Notes: a model not told the origin generated them from the sequence alone. A DNA stretch of 64,000 nucleotides from Marinobacterium weihaiense (GCF_019061305.1 NZ_JAHQZT010000001.1:62001-126000), one strand, 5' to 3'. Positions 38,907 to 47,406 are shown, counted from the first letter of the stretch. Made by a program: numbers and translations.

Positions 38907-38951
38907 GCGCATTGTCGATTGACATTTGTCGATTTCAACGCGACAATGCGC
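38907..38951 (+). promoter_or_regulatory. Promoter inside an 11-bp inverted repeat, upstream of tRNA-Leu
   Basis: -35 TTGACA (38919-38924), 17-base spacer, -10 GACAAT (38942-38947). Arms GCGCATTGTCG and CGACAATGCGC (38907-38917, 38941-38951) enclose it. The repeat may equally be the gap transcript terminator, although no T run follows. A second, AT-only inverted repeat TTAAAAAG/CTTTTTAA is at 38966-38988. Confidence 0.5.
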
Positions 38952-39003
38952 CCTTAACGCATTGATTAAAAAGGCACATGCTTTTTAACGGCGTATCCCC
39001 CCA

Positions 39004-39089
39004 GCCCGGATGGTGAAATTGGTAGACACAAGGGATTTAAAATCCCTCGGCCTTAGGCTGTACCGGTTCGAGTCCGGTTCCGGGCACCA
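39004..39089 (+). tRNA. tRNA-Leu (anticodon TAA)
   Basis: Acceptor stem GCCCGGA/TCCGGGC with encoded ACCA; anticodon loop TTAAAAT gives TAA; long variable arm CTCGGCCTTAGGCTG typical of a class II tRNA; T-loop GGTTCGAGTCC. 86 bases. Confidence 0.97.
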
Positions 39090-39205
39090 CATCCATACGC
39101 CGCCATGCCTTCCTGTATTAATGTGACGTCCTGATCCTCATTGGCATGTGTATTGCCCAGGTTTACTCCATCATGATAGATACTTGTGAAGTTTCTGCTT
39201 TTCTG

Positions 39206-39406
39206 ATGAGCCTTAGCCTCGAGCAGCTGGAAAAGATAAAGCTAGACCTTGAAAAAAAAGTCGAGCAGAAAAAGCAACAACAGAACCTGGAAACACAAAA
39301 GCCCCGCTCCCGCATACCGCCAACCTACAACGACCTCGATGCCCTGGCCGCCAACACGGGGCTGGACCTTAGCGGACTCATAAAGGACATCAAGCGTCGC
39401 AGTTGA
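39206..39406 (+). CDS. Small hypothetical protein with N-terminal coiled coil
   Basis: 66 residues from ATG 39206 (MSLSLEQLEKIKLDLEKKVE); earlier in-frame ATGs at 39146 and 39173 are possible, and none of the three has a good Shine-Dalgarno, so the start is uncertain. A charged helical N-terminus is followed by RIPPTYNDLDALAANTG. Not recognised. It lies between tRNA-Leu and the glycine riboswitch. Confidence 0.5.
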   Translation: MSLSLEQLEKIKLDLEKKVEQKKQQQNLETQKPRSRIPPTYNDLDALAANTGLDLSGLIKDIKRRS

Positions 39407-39418
39407 TACTCAAGTCTA

Positions 39419-39448
39419 TTGGAGTATTACACTCAGTCAGCCTATAAT
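39419..39448 (+). promoter_or_regulatory. Promoter of the glycine riboswitch transcript
   Basis: TTGGAG (39419-39424), 18-base spacer, perfect -10 TATAAT (39443-39448). Transcription would start near 39455, just ahead of the first aptamer. Confidence 0.7.
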
Positions 39449-39454
39449 CCCCTC

Positions 39455-39661
39455 CTCGCAGGAGAGAGGGCGGAATTCAGTCGCCCCGCCGAAGGCGCAA
39501 ACTCCCATAATCGCTCAGGCACATGTACTGCGACCGCAACTGGATAACGTCGACTGGAGAGAGGCCATCAAGGCCCACCGAAGGGGCAACGCAGTCATCG
39601 CTGCGCAAACTCTCAGGTAACCGGACAGAGGGAGAGGCGAAAACAACACCCGATCGGGAGG
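39455..39661 (+). ncRNA. Tandem glycine riboswitch
   Basis: Two consecutive gcvT-type aptamers. The first (about 39459-39535) has GGAGAGAG, CCGCCGAAGGCGCAAACTCC and GCTCAGGCA. The second (about 39553-39636) has GGAGAGAG, CACCGAAGGGGCAACGC, AAACTCTCAGGTAACCGGAC and AGAGGGAGAGGCG. Glycine binding normally switches the downstream gene on. Between the aptamers and the GTG start, the palindrome CCCGATCGGG (39649-39658) overlaps the ribosome site GGAGG (39657-39661), so control may be at translation. Confidence 0.93.
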
Positions 39662-39668
39662 TATTTTC

Positions 39669-40286
39669 GTGCTCACCTACATCTATATTATTGCCATTAC
39701 CGCCGAAGGCATGTCCGGCGCGCTCGCCGCAGGCCGTCGCAATATGGACATCTTTGGCGTTGGCGTCATTGCATTTATCACCGCACTTGGCGGTGGCACC
39801 ATTCGCGACATTTTACTGGGCAACTTTCCAGTTTCCTGGACGCAACACCCGCCCTACATTTATCTAACCGTTTCGGCCGGCCTGCTGACGATCGTCATCG
39901 CACGCTTCATGCACCATCTGCACAAGCTGTTTCTGCTGCTGGACGCCATGGGACTTATCGCCTTCACGATCATTGGCTGCAACGTCGCCCTGGAGCTGGA
40001 ATACAATATGGCTGTTGTGGTCATGGCGGGGATGATTACCGGCATATTTGGCGGCATCCTGCGTGACATCCTATGCCAGCGCGTTCCTGTTGTATTCAGG
40101 CACGAACTATACGCCAGCGTCTCCCTGCTGGTCGCCCTGCTCTACCTGAAGCTAAATGCACTGGGGATTGATCAGGATATCAATCTTGCAGCATCATTCG
40201 CCTTTGGCCTCAGCCTCCGCCTATCCGCTCTGTATTGGCATTGGTCATTGCCGACCTTCTGCTATGAGCCCGAGCGCTGGAAGTGA
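39669..40286 (+). CDS. TRIC-family (UPF0126) membrane protein under glycine riboswitch control
   Basis: 205 residues, about seven hydrophobic segments, with the two family repeats GGGTIRDILLG and GGILRDILC. Bacterial UPF0126 proteins belong to the trimeric intracellular cation channel family. Relatives behind glycine riboswitches are thought to move glycine, which fits the context here; transport itself is inferred. GTG 39669 lies seven bases after GGAGG. A terminator follows at 40309. Confidence 0.9.
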   Translation: MLTYIYIIAITAEGMSGALAAGRRNMDIFGVGVIAFITALGGGTIRDILLGNFPVSWTQHPPYIYLTVSAGLLTIVIARFMHHLHKLFLLLDAMGLIAFTIIGCNVALELEYNMAVVVMAGMITGIFGGILRDILCQRVPVVFRHELYASVSLLVALLYLKLNALGIDQDINLAASFAFGLSLRLSALYWHWSLPTFCYEPERWK

Positions 40287-40308
40287 CTCCACAGAATCAG
40301 TCAACCAT

Positions 40309-40330
40309 AGGGTGCCTACGGCGCCCTTTT
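40309..40330 (+). terminator. Terminator after TRIC-family gene
   Basis: Stem GGGTGCC/GGCGCCC (one G-T pair), three-base loop, T5. Confidence 0.88.
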
Positions 40331-40431
40331 TAACGCGCATTTGCTTGAGACATGGAGTGACTAAGAGGCCAGTAGAAAAGCAGCGACTCTTCTTGCGAGC
40401 AAAAAAGCGAGTAGGACTGATAATCAATTGA

Positions 40432-40505
40432 TGGAGGCTGGAGTCGGAATCGAACCGGCGTACACGGAGTTGCAGTCCGCTGCATGACCACTCTGCCATC
40501 CAGCC
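40432..40505 (-). tRNA. tRNA-Cys (anticodon GCA), copy 1
   Basis: Acceptor stem GGCTGGA/TCCAGCC with encoded CCA, anticodon loop CTGCAAC, T-loop GGTTCGATTCC. 74 bases. Identical to copy 2, which begins 176 bases away; both lie downstream of tRNA-Gly on one transcript. Confidence 0.97.
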
Positions 40506-40607
40506 ATCATAAAAAGGTTGATTCAGGCTATTCAGCCTTTATACAACCAATTGCTCGGTCGAGCATATTCGGTAGGTTAAACGTGCATTCACACTCATAG
40601 AGTTGAA

Positions 40608-40681
40608 TGGAGGCTGGAGTCGGAATCGAACCGGCGTACACGGAGTTGCAGTCCGCTGCATGACCACTCTGCCATCCAGCC
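40608..40681 (-). tRNA. tRNA-Cys (anticodon GCA), copy 2
   Basis: Identical in sequence to the copy at 40432-40505. A 102-base spacer separates the two; it shows no gene and is not itself duplicated. Confidence 0.97.
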
Positions 40682-40699
40682 ATCACGTTTATTGTTGAG

Positions 40700-40775
<76 letters not shown>

Positions 40776-40793
40776 GTCTCAACAATGGTGCGT

Positions 40794-40821
40794 ATTATAG
40801 AGACCTCAGCTTGAGTGTCAA
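40794..40821 (-). promoter_or_regulatory. Strong promoter of the tRNA-Gly-Cys-Cys transcript
   Basis: Minus strand: TTGACA (40821-40816), 16-base spacer, TATAAT (40799-40794). Both hexamers match consensus, as expected for a stable-RNA promoter. Confidence 0.85.
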
Positions 40822-40872
40822 CTGTATTAAGAAAAAAAAGTTCAAAAAAGCGCTTAATAATTAACCACTTAC

Positions 40873-41430
40873 TTAAATATCATCACTGAGGTGGGGCCAG
40901 GCGGCTCGAAGATACACCACCATCGACCACAGTGTCAGCACTGCGGCGCCGTACAAAGCGACTATTCCAACCCAGGACAGTATCGAGTCCAAGGGTGCCG
41001 CAATCAACACCAGAATGGACACCATCTGTAACGTGGTTTTAAGCTTCCCGATCATGGATACCGCAACACTGGCGCGCTGCCCCAGCTCCGCCATCCATTC
41101 ACGCAAGGCTGAAATCACGATTTCACGACCAACGATGATCGTGGCGGGCACTGTGACAAGCGGACTTTCAAAGGCCTCTACCAGCAAAATCAGAGCAGCG
41201 GCAACCATCAATTTGTCAGCCACCGGATCCAGAAAGGCTCCGAAAGGAGAGCTTTGATCAAGGCGCCGTGCAAGATAGCCGTCAAACCAATCCGTAATGG
41301 CTGCCAGACCGAAAATGGCAGAGGCCATCCAGGGTGCCCAGGCATAGGGCAGATAAAAGACCAGTATGAACACCGGTATCAAAACAATGCGCAGCAACGT
41401 CAGCAAGTTGGGTATTTTAATCGTGAGCAA
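40873..41430 (-). CDS. pgsA: CDP-diacylglycerol-glycerol-3-phosphate 3-phosphatidyltransferase
   Basis: Inner-membrane enzyme of the committed step to phosphatidylglycerol and cardiolipin. 185 residues, about five hydrophobic helices. CDP-alcohol phosphatidyltransferase motif DWFDGYLAR-x8-GAFLDPVADK holds the metal-binding Asp residues. It begins with TTG at 41430, preceded by GGGAT; no ATG is well placed. It is 23 bases downstream of uvrC, the usual uvrC-pgsA order, with tRNA-Gly and tRNA-Cys beyond. Confidence 0.96.
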   Translation of the reverse strand: MLTIKIPNLLTLLRIVLIPVFILVFYLPYAWAPWMASAIFGLAAITDWFDGYLARRLDQSSPFGAFLDPVADKLMVAAALILLVEAFESPLVTVPATIIVGREIVISALREWMAELGQRASVAVSMIGKLKTTLQMVSILVLIAAPLDSILSWVGIVALYGAAVLTLWSMVVYLRAAWPHLSDDI

Positions 41431-41453
41431 GTGAATATCCCGTTACATCAAGG

Positions 41454-43283
41454 TCAACTTTCGGGGTGGAGGGTTGCATAGATTTCCTGTGCAAGCGTCC
41501 GGCTTATACTAGAGACTTTAGCGATTTCTTCAATACTGGCACTCTCCACTTCCTTCAGACTGCCAAAATAACGCAGCAGTTCGCGCCGCCTTTTCGGCCC
41601 GACGCCGGGAATATCTTCCAGTCGAGACTGTCGGCGCGCCTTGTTTCGCTTCGCCCGGTGACCCACAATGGCAAAGCGGTGCGACTCATCACGAATATGC
41701 TGTAGCAGGTGCAATGCAGGAGAGTCAGAAGCCAAAATAGCCTCATCCCCTGTTTGGCCATCTATGAGGATTTCAAATCCGGCCTTGCGAGTAGGCCCCT
41801 TGGCAATACCCACCACCCGCACATGCCTTATTTCAAGACCGCGCAACACATCCATAGCCTGCGCTACCTGCCCTTTGCCACCATCAATAATCAGCAGATC
41901 CGGCAAAACCCCTTCATCACGAATAACACCGGCATAACGCTTTTCCAGTGCTTGATGCATGGCCGCATAGTCATCGCCCGGCGTGATACCGTCAATATTG
42001 AAGCGACGATAGTCCTGCTTCCTGGGGCCTTCGCGATCAAATACCACACAGGAAGCCACCGTTGCTTCACCCGAGCTATGACTGATATCGAAGCACTCAA
42101 GCCGGGAAGGCGTATCCGCAAGCCCAAGCTCCTTCTGCAGTGCCAGAAAACGGTTGTGCATGTTCTGTTTACTGGCCAAGTAGCTGCTGAGCTGCTGCTC
42201 GGCATTGGTCAATGCCAGGCGCTGCCAGCCAGCGCGGTCACCACGAACATTATGCTGCAGGCTGACCTTGCGGCCACGGTGTTGCTCAAGCGCCTGCTGC
42301 AAGCATTCGCGATCGGCAAGTTCAGCAGTCGTAATGATCAGCGAAGGAATCTCACGAGGGCCCGAAAGATAAAACTGTGCAACAAATGCAGACAGCACCT
42401 CATCCGCCGCATCCTCTACCGACACTCGAGGGTGATAAGCCTTGCTGCCAATCACGCGACCGCCTCGCACGAACAGCGCATGCACCGACGTTCCGCCAGG
42501 CTTTACAACACATCCGAAAACGTCGGCCTCTCCTGCCTGCCCGGATACGTACTGCTGCTCCTGCACCTGTCGCAACGCAGTAATCTGATCGCGTAGCTGA
42601 GCGGCACGCTCAAAGTCCAGCGCCCTGGATGCATCGTCCATATCAACCGCCAACTGCTGCATGATTTCAGGACTGCGCCCCTCCAGAAACAGCATGGCAT
42701 TACGCACATCCTGTCGGTACTCGACATCTGAAATCATGCCGACGCAGGGCGCCGTACAACGCTGAATCTGATATTGAAGACAAGGGCGTGACCGATTACG
42801 AAAAAAGCTGTCTTCACATGAGCGTATGCGAAAGACCTTTTGCAAAAGGTTGAGGCTTTCCTTGACCGCGTTGGAGCTGGGGTACGGGCCGAAGTAACGC
42901 CCTTGCTTTTTGCCTGCGCCACGCCGAAACCGAATGGCAGGGTAAACATCCCGATCAGATACAAAAATATAGGGGTAAGATTTGTCGTCTCGCAGCAGAA
43001 TGTTGTACGGCGGCCGCTGCTGTTTAATCAGATTCTGCTCCAACAGCAACGCTTCCGTCTCGCTGCCGGTCACAGTAACCTCGATATGGCATATTCTAGC
43101 CACGAGCGCCTGAGTCTTGGGGCTTAGACCGCTGCTACGGAAATAGCTACTGACGCGATTGCGCAGATTTTTAGCTTTACCGACGTACAGAATTTTTCCT
43201 TCGGCATCATACATCTGATAGATGCCAGGCCGGCGAGTCAAATCCTTGAGGAAAGCCTTGCTGTCAAACGCGTTTTCAGACAA
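41454..43283 (-). CDS. uvrC: Excinuclease ABC subunit C
   Basis: Makes both incisions in nucleotide excision repair together with UvrB. 609 residues. N-terminal GIY-YIG nuclease (RPGIYQMYDAEGKILYVGKA) is near residues 15-34, a Cys-containing region and UVR motif lie in the middle, the RNase H-like nuclease is near 380-540 (ECFDISHSSGE), and tandem helix-hairpin-helix is at the C-terminus (DIPGVGPKRRRELL). The start is TTG at 43283. In many relatives gacA precedes uvrC; here an unknown small gene does. Confidence 0.97.
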   Translation of the reverse strand: MSENAFDSKAFLKDLTRRPGIYQMYDAEGKILYVGKAKNLRNRVSSYFRSSGLSPKTQALVARICHIEVTVTGSETEALLLEQNLIKQQRPPYNILLRDDKSYPYIFVSDRDVYPAIRFRRGAGKKQGRYFGPYPSSNAVKESLNLLQKVFRIRSCEDSFFRNRSRPCLQYQIQRCTAPCVGMISDVEYRQDVRNAMLFLEGRSPEIMQQLAVDMDDASRALDFERAAQLRDQITALRQVQEQQYVSGQAGEADVFGCVVKPGGTSVHALFVRGGRVIGSKAYHPRVSVEDAADEVLSAFVAQFYLSGPREIPSLIITTAELADRECLQQALEQHRGRKVSLQHNVRGDRAGWQRLALTNAEQQLSSYLASKQNMHNRFLALQKELGLADTPSRLECFDISHSSGEATVASCVVFDREGPRKQDYRRFNIDGITPGDDYAAMHQALEKRYAGVIRDEGVLPDLLIIDGGKGQVAQAMDVLRGLEIRHVRVVGIAKGPTRKAGFEILIDGQTGDEAILASDSPALHLLQHIRDESHRFAIVGHRAKRNKARRQSRLEDIPGVGPKRRRELLRYFGSLKEVESASIEEIAKVSSISRTLAQEIYATLHPES

Positions 43284-43290
43284 GTGGATA

Positions 43291-43605
43291 TCAACCTACG
43301 GCATTGAGCGTCTTGTTGGCATCCATATGCAGGTGCGTTGCTTCGGTATGAATGCGCTCAAGCTGCTCACGCGTAGCATCTAGGATACCCGCGCCACGCG
43401 ACAGGGAAACCTCGAGATATACACCGATTTCGGCATAATAATAAAGTCGCGCATCAAAGGAGCGTGCACGCTTTAATTTGCTAAGTGAAATCTGTGCGCC
43501 GTTAACCAGAATGGTATTGATGTCATTATCCGACAACAGCGGGTGACGCTCTCGTTCGCCGGGCGACGGGACCGGGTTGGTTCTGGGGCGAGTATTGATG
43601 GTCAT
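43291..43605 (-). CDS. Hypothetical protein, 104 residues
   Basis: Not recognised. A Pro/Arg-rich first 20 residues are followed by a probable helical domain (NGAQISLSKLKRARSFDARL, YYYAEIGVYLEV). It ends seven bases before the uvrC start and its 3' end carries the AGGTTGA that probably serves as the uvrC ribosome site, so the two are likely co-transcribed. Confidence 0.6.
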   Translation of the reverse strand: MTINTRPRTNPVPSPGERERHPLLSDNDINTILVNGAQISLSKLKRARSFDARLYYYAEIGVYLEVSLSRGAGILDATREQLERIHTEATHLHMDANKTLNAVG

Positions 43606-43633
43606 GATGACTCCTTGGGCGCAGACAGGGTGG

Positions 43634-43655
43634 AAAACGCCCGGTAAACCGGGCG
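43634..43655 (-). terminator. Terminator after the 47-residue membrane protein
   Basis: Stem CGCCCGG/CCGGGCG with a four-base loop, followed on the minus strand by TTTT. It separates the small gene from the hypothetical gene/uvrC unit. Confidence 0.85.
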
Positions 43656-43667
43656 CAAGACAGCATG

Positions 43668-43811
43668 TTACTTCTGCTGAGCCTTGGCGGCATCCTTGGC
43701 CATTTCACGCTTCATGAAGCGAATGCCAAAGAAAGTGATAACCAGCATGGACGCAACGATCATGATGCTGGGAGCAAAAGACATCAGGCTGTACTTGTCG
43801 ATATCGAGCAT
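43668..43811 (-). CDS. Small single-pass membrane protein, 47 residues
   Basis: ATG 43811 preceded by GAGGTAG, stop TAA at 43670-43668. One hydrophobic helix (residues about 12-31, APSIMIVASMLVITFFGIRF) followed by a basic, Ala-rich tail MKREMAKDAAKAQQK, which predicts a cytoplasmic C-terminus. Its ribosome site and dedicated terminator argue that it is real. No family recognised; it lies 61 bases downstream of the reductase gene on the same strand. Confidence 0.7.
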   Translation of the reverse strand: MLDIDKYSLMSFAPSIMIVASMLVITFFGIRFMKREMAKDAAKAQQK

Positions 43812-43872
43812 GGAACTACCTCAGTTGTAATCATTCTGATAGGTGGGCATAAAACTCGGCATTATCGGAGCT

Positions 43873-44742
43873 TTATTGCCCTTTCTCAAGCCTTTTGAGC
43901 AGGCTGGAAGTGTCGAGTCGACCACCACCCTCGGCCTGCACATCGGCGTAGAACTGGTCAACCAGTGCGGTCACTGGCAGACGCGCGCCATTGCGGCGTG
44001 CCTCATTGAGCGCAATTTGCAAATCCTTGCGCATCCAGTCCACCGCAAAGCCGAAGTCGTAGCTATCAGCCAGCATGGTCTGGTGACGGTTCACCATCTG
44101 CCAGGAACCTGCTGCTCCGTGTTGAATGACATCAAAGACAGCCTCGCCATCCAGTCCGGAACGCCGCACAAAATGTACCGCCTCCGCCAACCCCTGAACA
44201 AGGCCGGCAATGGCAATCTGATTGACCATTTTGGCAAGCTGACCGCTTCCCACTTCACCGAGCAGTCGCTGAGACTTAGCATAGGCACCCAGCACAGGTC
44301 TCACCCGCGCGTAGTCCGTCTCGGTACCACCAATCATTACACTCAAGGCACCGCTTTCGGCACCGGCCTGGCCACCGGAAACCGGCGCGTCCAGAAAAGC
44401 CAATCCACGCGTACGCGCAGCCTGGTCCAGCTCTCGCGCAACTTCTGCCGAGGCTGTGGTATGATCCACCAAAATAGCGCCCGGCTTCATTTCGTGCAGC
44501 ACCCCCTTATCTCCAAGGGTGACTTCACGCAGGTCTTCATCATTGCCGACACACGTGAAAACGATATCGACTCCCTTGGCAGCCTCGGCCGGAGTTGCTG
44601 CGTGGCAGCCTGAGTGCGCACGCACCCAAGCTTCTGCCTTGGCAATCGTGCGGTTGTAAACACACACCTGATGACCGGCTGCTGCCAAGTAACCTGCCAT
44701 GGGAAATCCCATGACGCCCAGACCGATAAATGCAATATTCAT
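43873..44742 (-). CDS. 3-hydroxyisobutyrate / 2-hydroxy-3-oxopropionate reductase family
   Basis: NAD(P)-dependent beta-hydroxyacid dehydrogenase of 289 residues. N-terminal Rossmann loop IGLGVMGFPMAGYL, substrate motif DAPVSGGQAGAESGAL, catalytic Lys in GQLAKMVNQ. The family includes tartronate-semialdehyde reductase and 3-hydroxyisobutyrate dehydrogenase. The aminotransferase next to it and a hydroxypyruvate isomerase at 52.8 kb favour the tartronate semialdehyde/glycerate route, but sequence alone does not decide. It is 29 bases downstream of the aminotransferase. Confidence 0.88.
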   Translation of the reverse strand: MNIAFIGLGVMGFPMAGYLAAAGHQVCVYNRTIAKAEAWVRAHSGCHAATPAEAAKGVDIVFTCVGNDEDLREVTLGDKGVLHEMKPGAILVDHTTASAEVARELDQAARTRGLAFLDAPVSGGQAGAESGALSVMIGGTETDYARVRPVLGAYAKSQRLLGEVGSGQLAKMVNQIAIAGLVQGLAEAVHFVRRSGLDGEAVFDVIQHGAAGSWQMVNRHQTMLADSYDFGFAVDWMRKDLQIALNEARRNGARLPVTALVDQFYADVQAEGGGRLDTSSLLKRLEKGQ

Positions 44743-44771
44743 GACGCTTCCTCCCTGTTAGGTCACGCGGT

Positions 44772-45959
44772 TCAGGCCACGCTCTCGGCATAGCAGGCAG
44801 CCGCTGCAGCAGCTGCACGACCGGCGGTAACATCCGCGCCCTGCTCTACCAGTGCATTTTCCAACGCATCCAGGCACAACATGACGTGACGGCGAGAGCA
44901 GCTACTGCCCATCAGGCCGATACGCCAAACCTTGCCAGCCAGGGCACCGAGCCCTGCACCGATTTCCAGGCTGTAATCGGATAGCAGGCGCCCGCGCAGA
45001 GCAGCATCATCGACTCCATCGGGAATCATGACCGAGTTCAGCTGCGGCAAGCGCACGTCCGCAGCCACGGCCATTTCCAGACCCATGGCCTCCAGCCCCG
45101 AACGCAGGGCGGTATGATGATGCATGTGACGCTGCCAGGATGCTTCAATTCCTTCTTCTTGCAGCATCACCAGCGACTCATGCAGACCGTAAAGCGCATT
45201 TACTGGTGCCGTATGGTGATAAGCGCGCTTTTGCCCGCCACCCCAATAACCCATCACTAGGTTCTTGTCCAGAAACCAACTGGGGGAACGGGTCTTGCGA
45301 TTGCGCACAGCCTCAAGCGCACGCTCACTGAATGTCACCGGCGAGATCCCGGGGGGAGCCGACAGGCATTTTTGTGTTCCGGAGTACAGGGCATCAACAC
45401 CCCAGGCATCCACTTCTAGCTCGATACCTGCTAGCGATGTAACAGCGTCCACAATGCTCAGACAGCCATAATCACGCGCTAAAGCACACAATGCCTTGGC
45501 ATTGGATTGAACGCCGGTTGAGGTTTCAGCATGCACGAAGGCCAATGCCTTGATGTTGTCATGCTGCTCAAGCAATGCTCTCACTTTGTCGACGCTGACC
45601 GCCTCCCCCCAGGGGTCTTCTACCATAAGGGCGACACCACCAAAGCGTTCGACATTTTCCTTCATGCGACCACCGAACACGCCGTTTTGGCAGACGATAA
45701 CCTTGTCGCCAGGCTCGACCAGGTTAACAAAGCAGGCCTCCATGCCGGCCGAGCCAGGCGCGGATACCGGCAGTGTCAGCGCATTCTCGGTGCGCAACGC
45801 GTACTGCAGCAGCTGCTTGATCTCATCCATCATCCCAATGAAGGCCGGATCCAGGTGGCCAATGGTCGGTCGAGCCATGGCGGCGAGCACACGTGGGTGC
45901 ACATCCGAGGGCCCTGGACCCATGAGTGTACGCAATGGAGGATGAAAGGATTTGATCAT
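44772..45959 (-). CDS. Class V aminotransferase, serine/alanine-glyoxylate type
   Basis: PLP enzyme of 395 residues that should transfer an amino group to glyoxylate to give glycine. Blocks are MGPGPSDVHPRVL at the N-terminus, SAPGSAGMEACFVNL, and the PLP-lysine stretch YSGTQKCLSAPPG. Start taken at ATG 45959 with AAGGGA upstream; an in-frame ATG at 45980 lacks one. Donor (Ser or Ala) cannot be settled. It pairs with the reductase downstream, consistent with serine-to-glycerate interconversion. Confidence 0.87.
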   Translation of the reverse strand: MIKSFHPPLRTLMGPGPSDVHPRVLAAMARPTIGHLDPAFIGMMDEIKQLLQYALRTENALTLPVSAPGSAGMEACFVNLVEPGDKVIVCQNGVFGGRMKENVERFGGVALMVEDPWGEAVSVDKVRALLEQHDNIKALAFVHAETSTGVQSNAKALCALARDYGCLSIVDAVTSLAGIELEVDAWGVDALYSGTQKCLSAPPGISPVTFSERALEAVRNRKTRSPSWFLDKNLVMGYWGGGQKRAYHHTAPVNALYGLHESLVMLQEEGIEASWQRHMHHHTALRSGLEAMGLEMAVAADVRLPQLNSVMIPDGVDDAALRGRLLSDYSLEIGAGLGALAGKVWRIGLMGSSCSRRHVMLCLDALENALVEQGADVTAGRAAAAAAACYAESVA

Positions 45960-45997
45960 TTTTATTCCCTTATATTTCAAAAGATTGCATTACAGAC

Positions 45998-46762
45998 TTA
46001 GCGTGACTTTTTATATTCGGTAATGCGTGCGACGATGGCCATGACCATCTCGGCAGAGTGTTTTGCCGCCGTTTCCAGGAACTGTGAAAACGACAGATTG
46101 GACTCCTTACCGGCAATATCAGATAACGCGCGAATGACAATAAAAGGTGTATTGAACTGATAGCAGGTCTGCGCAATGGCTGCAGCCTCCATTTCAACCG
46201 CTTGCATGGTCGGGAACAGAGTACGCGTATGCGCAACACGATCCGGACAGCTCATGAAGCTATCACCTGTCGCAATCAATCCACGCACGGTACGAGTATG
46301 TGGCAGCAGCGCAATGCACTCCTCAGCCAGACGAGCCAATAGCGGATCTGCCGCAAAAGCGGGCGGCAAGCCCGGCACCTGCCCCGGCTCGTAGCCAAAG
46401 GCTGTTACGTCCACATCATGATGGCGCACCTCATCCGAAATGACGACATCGCCGACATTTAGCGAGCAATCAAAGCCCCCGGCAGAGCCGGTATTGATCA
46501 CGCAGTCCGGCGCGAAGGTTTGCAGCAAAAGCGTTGTGCCGATGGCAGCGTTTACCTTGCCGATACCGGATTTGAGCAACACCACCTCTGCTCCATGGAG
46601 GCGTCCCGTATAGAAGTCAAAGCCTGACAGGTTCTGGGCCTCAAGCTCATCCAGGCTGTTTTTCAGCAGCTCGACTTCTTGATCCATGGCACCGATAAGG
46701 GCGATGCGAGGTGGGCGTGAAAGTGAAGCAAGAGAATCGGCAAAAAAGGTTTTTTTGGTCAT
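45998..46762 (-). CDS. mtnN: 5'-methylthioadenosine/S-adenosylhomocysteine nucleosidase
   Basis: Hydrolyses SAH to adenine and S-ribosylhomocysteine, the LuxS substrate, and likewise MTA. 254 residues. Blocks are [45 protein letters not shown] with the active-site acidic region, and IRALSDIAG with the catalytic Asp. About 15 residues at the N-terminus extend beyond the E. coli protein. It stands 38 bases upstream of the aminotransferase. Together with luxS (49.1 kb) and metH it forms the activated methyl cycle. Confidence 0.95.
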   Translation of the reverse strand: MTKKTFFADSLASLSRPPRIALIGAMDQEVELLKNSLDELEAQNLSGFDFYTGRLHGAEVVLLKSGIGKVNAAIGTTLLLQTFAPDCVINTGSAGGFDCSLNVGDVVISDEVRHHDVDVTAFGYEPGQVPGLPPAFAADPLLARLAEECIALLPHTRTVRGLIATGDSFMSCPDRVAHTRTLFPTMQAVEMEAAAIAQTCYQFNTPFIVIRALSDIAGKESNLSFSQFLETAAKHSAEMVMAIVARITEYKKSR

Positions 46763-47174
46763 CGGATACGACTAGTGTTGGCGTGATTGTGGGCAAAAAC
46801 GCATGCTACCACGGCTGTCTGAATTGGCAATTGTTTACGACGTAATGGGCACACATCCCTTTCATGCATCAAAACCCGAGTGACACCGGATCAGCACGCT
46901 GTGCAGAAAGCTAATCACAACACCAAGCGTACCATTAATATCGGGTACGTATCGTGTACCCTATACCAAAGCGAGCATCAATAAAGATTGACACGCATGT
47001 TGATCTCTATAGAATGAAATCGCTTGAAAGTTAAGACGATATTTACCGGGACCTATTTTGAAATCACGCCTCGTCGTTTTATTCTTCATGGGTCTACTGA
47101 AGTAGATAGCATCACTTTTTAGCGCTTTATATCGGGCCCGAGCCCGAAAATATTTGAATTATAGGAAAGATAGC
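46763..47174 (+). promoter_or_regulatory. Cold-shock gene promoter and long 5' leader
   Basis: -35 TTGACA (46988-46993), 16-base spacer, -10 TAGAAT (47010-47015), giving a leader of about 150 bases, usual for cspA-type mRNAs. Near its end a hairpin TCGGGC/GCCCGA (47132-47147) precedes the ribosome site AGGAAAG. Upstream, three GTACC half-sites lie at 46929-46933, 46944-46948 (reverse) and 46956-46960. No gene is present. Confidence 0.6.
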
Positions 47175-47381
47175 ATGTCTACTACTACCGGCACTGTAAA
47201 ATGGTTCAACGAAACTAAGGGCTTCGGCTTCATCGAGCAGGAAAACGGCCCGGACGTTTTCGCACACTTCAGTGCCATTCAGGGATCTGGCTTCAAGACT
47301 CTGCAGGAAGGCCAGAAAGTCGAATTCACAGTGACTCAGGGCCAGAAAGGTCCTCAGGCTGAAAACATCGTCGCTCTGTAA
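47175..47381 (+). CDS. Cold-shock protein (CspA family)
   Basis: Single-strand RNA/DNA-binding protein of 68 residues that acts as RNA chaperone. RNP1 KGFGFIEQ and RNP2 VFAHFS are intact. ATG 47175 follows AGGAAAGATAGC; an in-frame ATG seven codons earlier has no ribosome site. The long leader suggests temperature-dependent control as in E. coli cspA, and a helicase of cold-adaptation type lies convergent to it. Confidence 0.96.
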   Translation: MSTTTGTVKWFNETKGFGFIEQENGPDVFAHFSAIQGSGFKTLQEGQKVEFTVTQGQKGPQAENIVAL

Positions 47382-47406
47382 TCCATACAGAGTCGAGATA
47401 AAAAAA

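Noticed and set aside
39004-39089. tRNA-Leu as attachment site for the accessory region
   Set aside because: It is separated from the region by gap, and I found no second copy of its 3' end near the recombinase.
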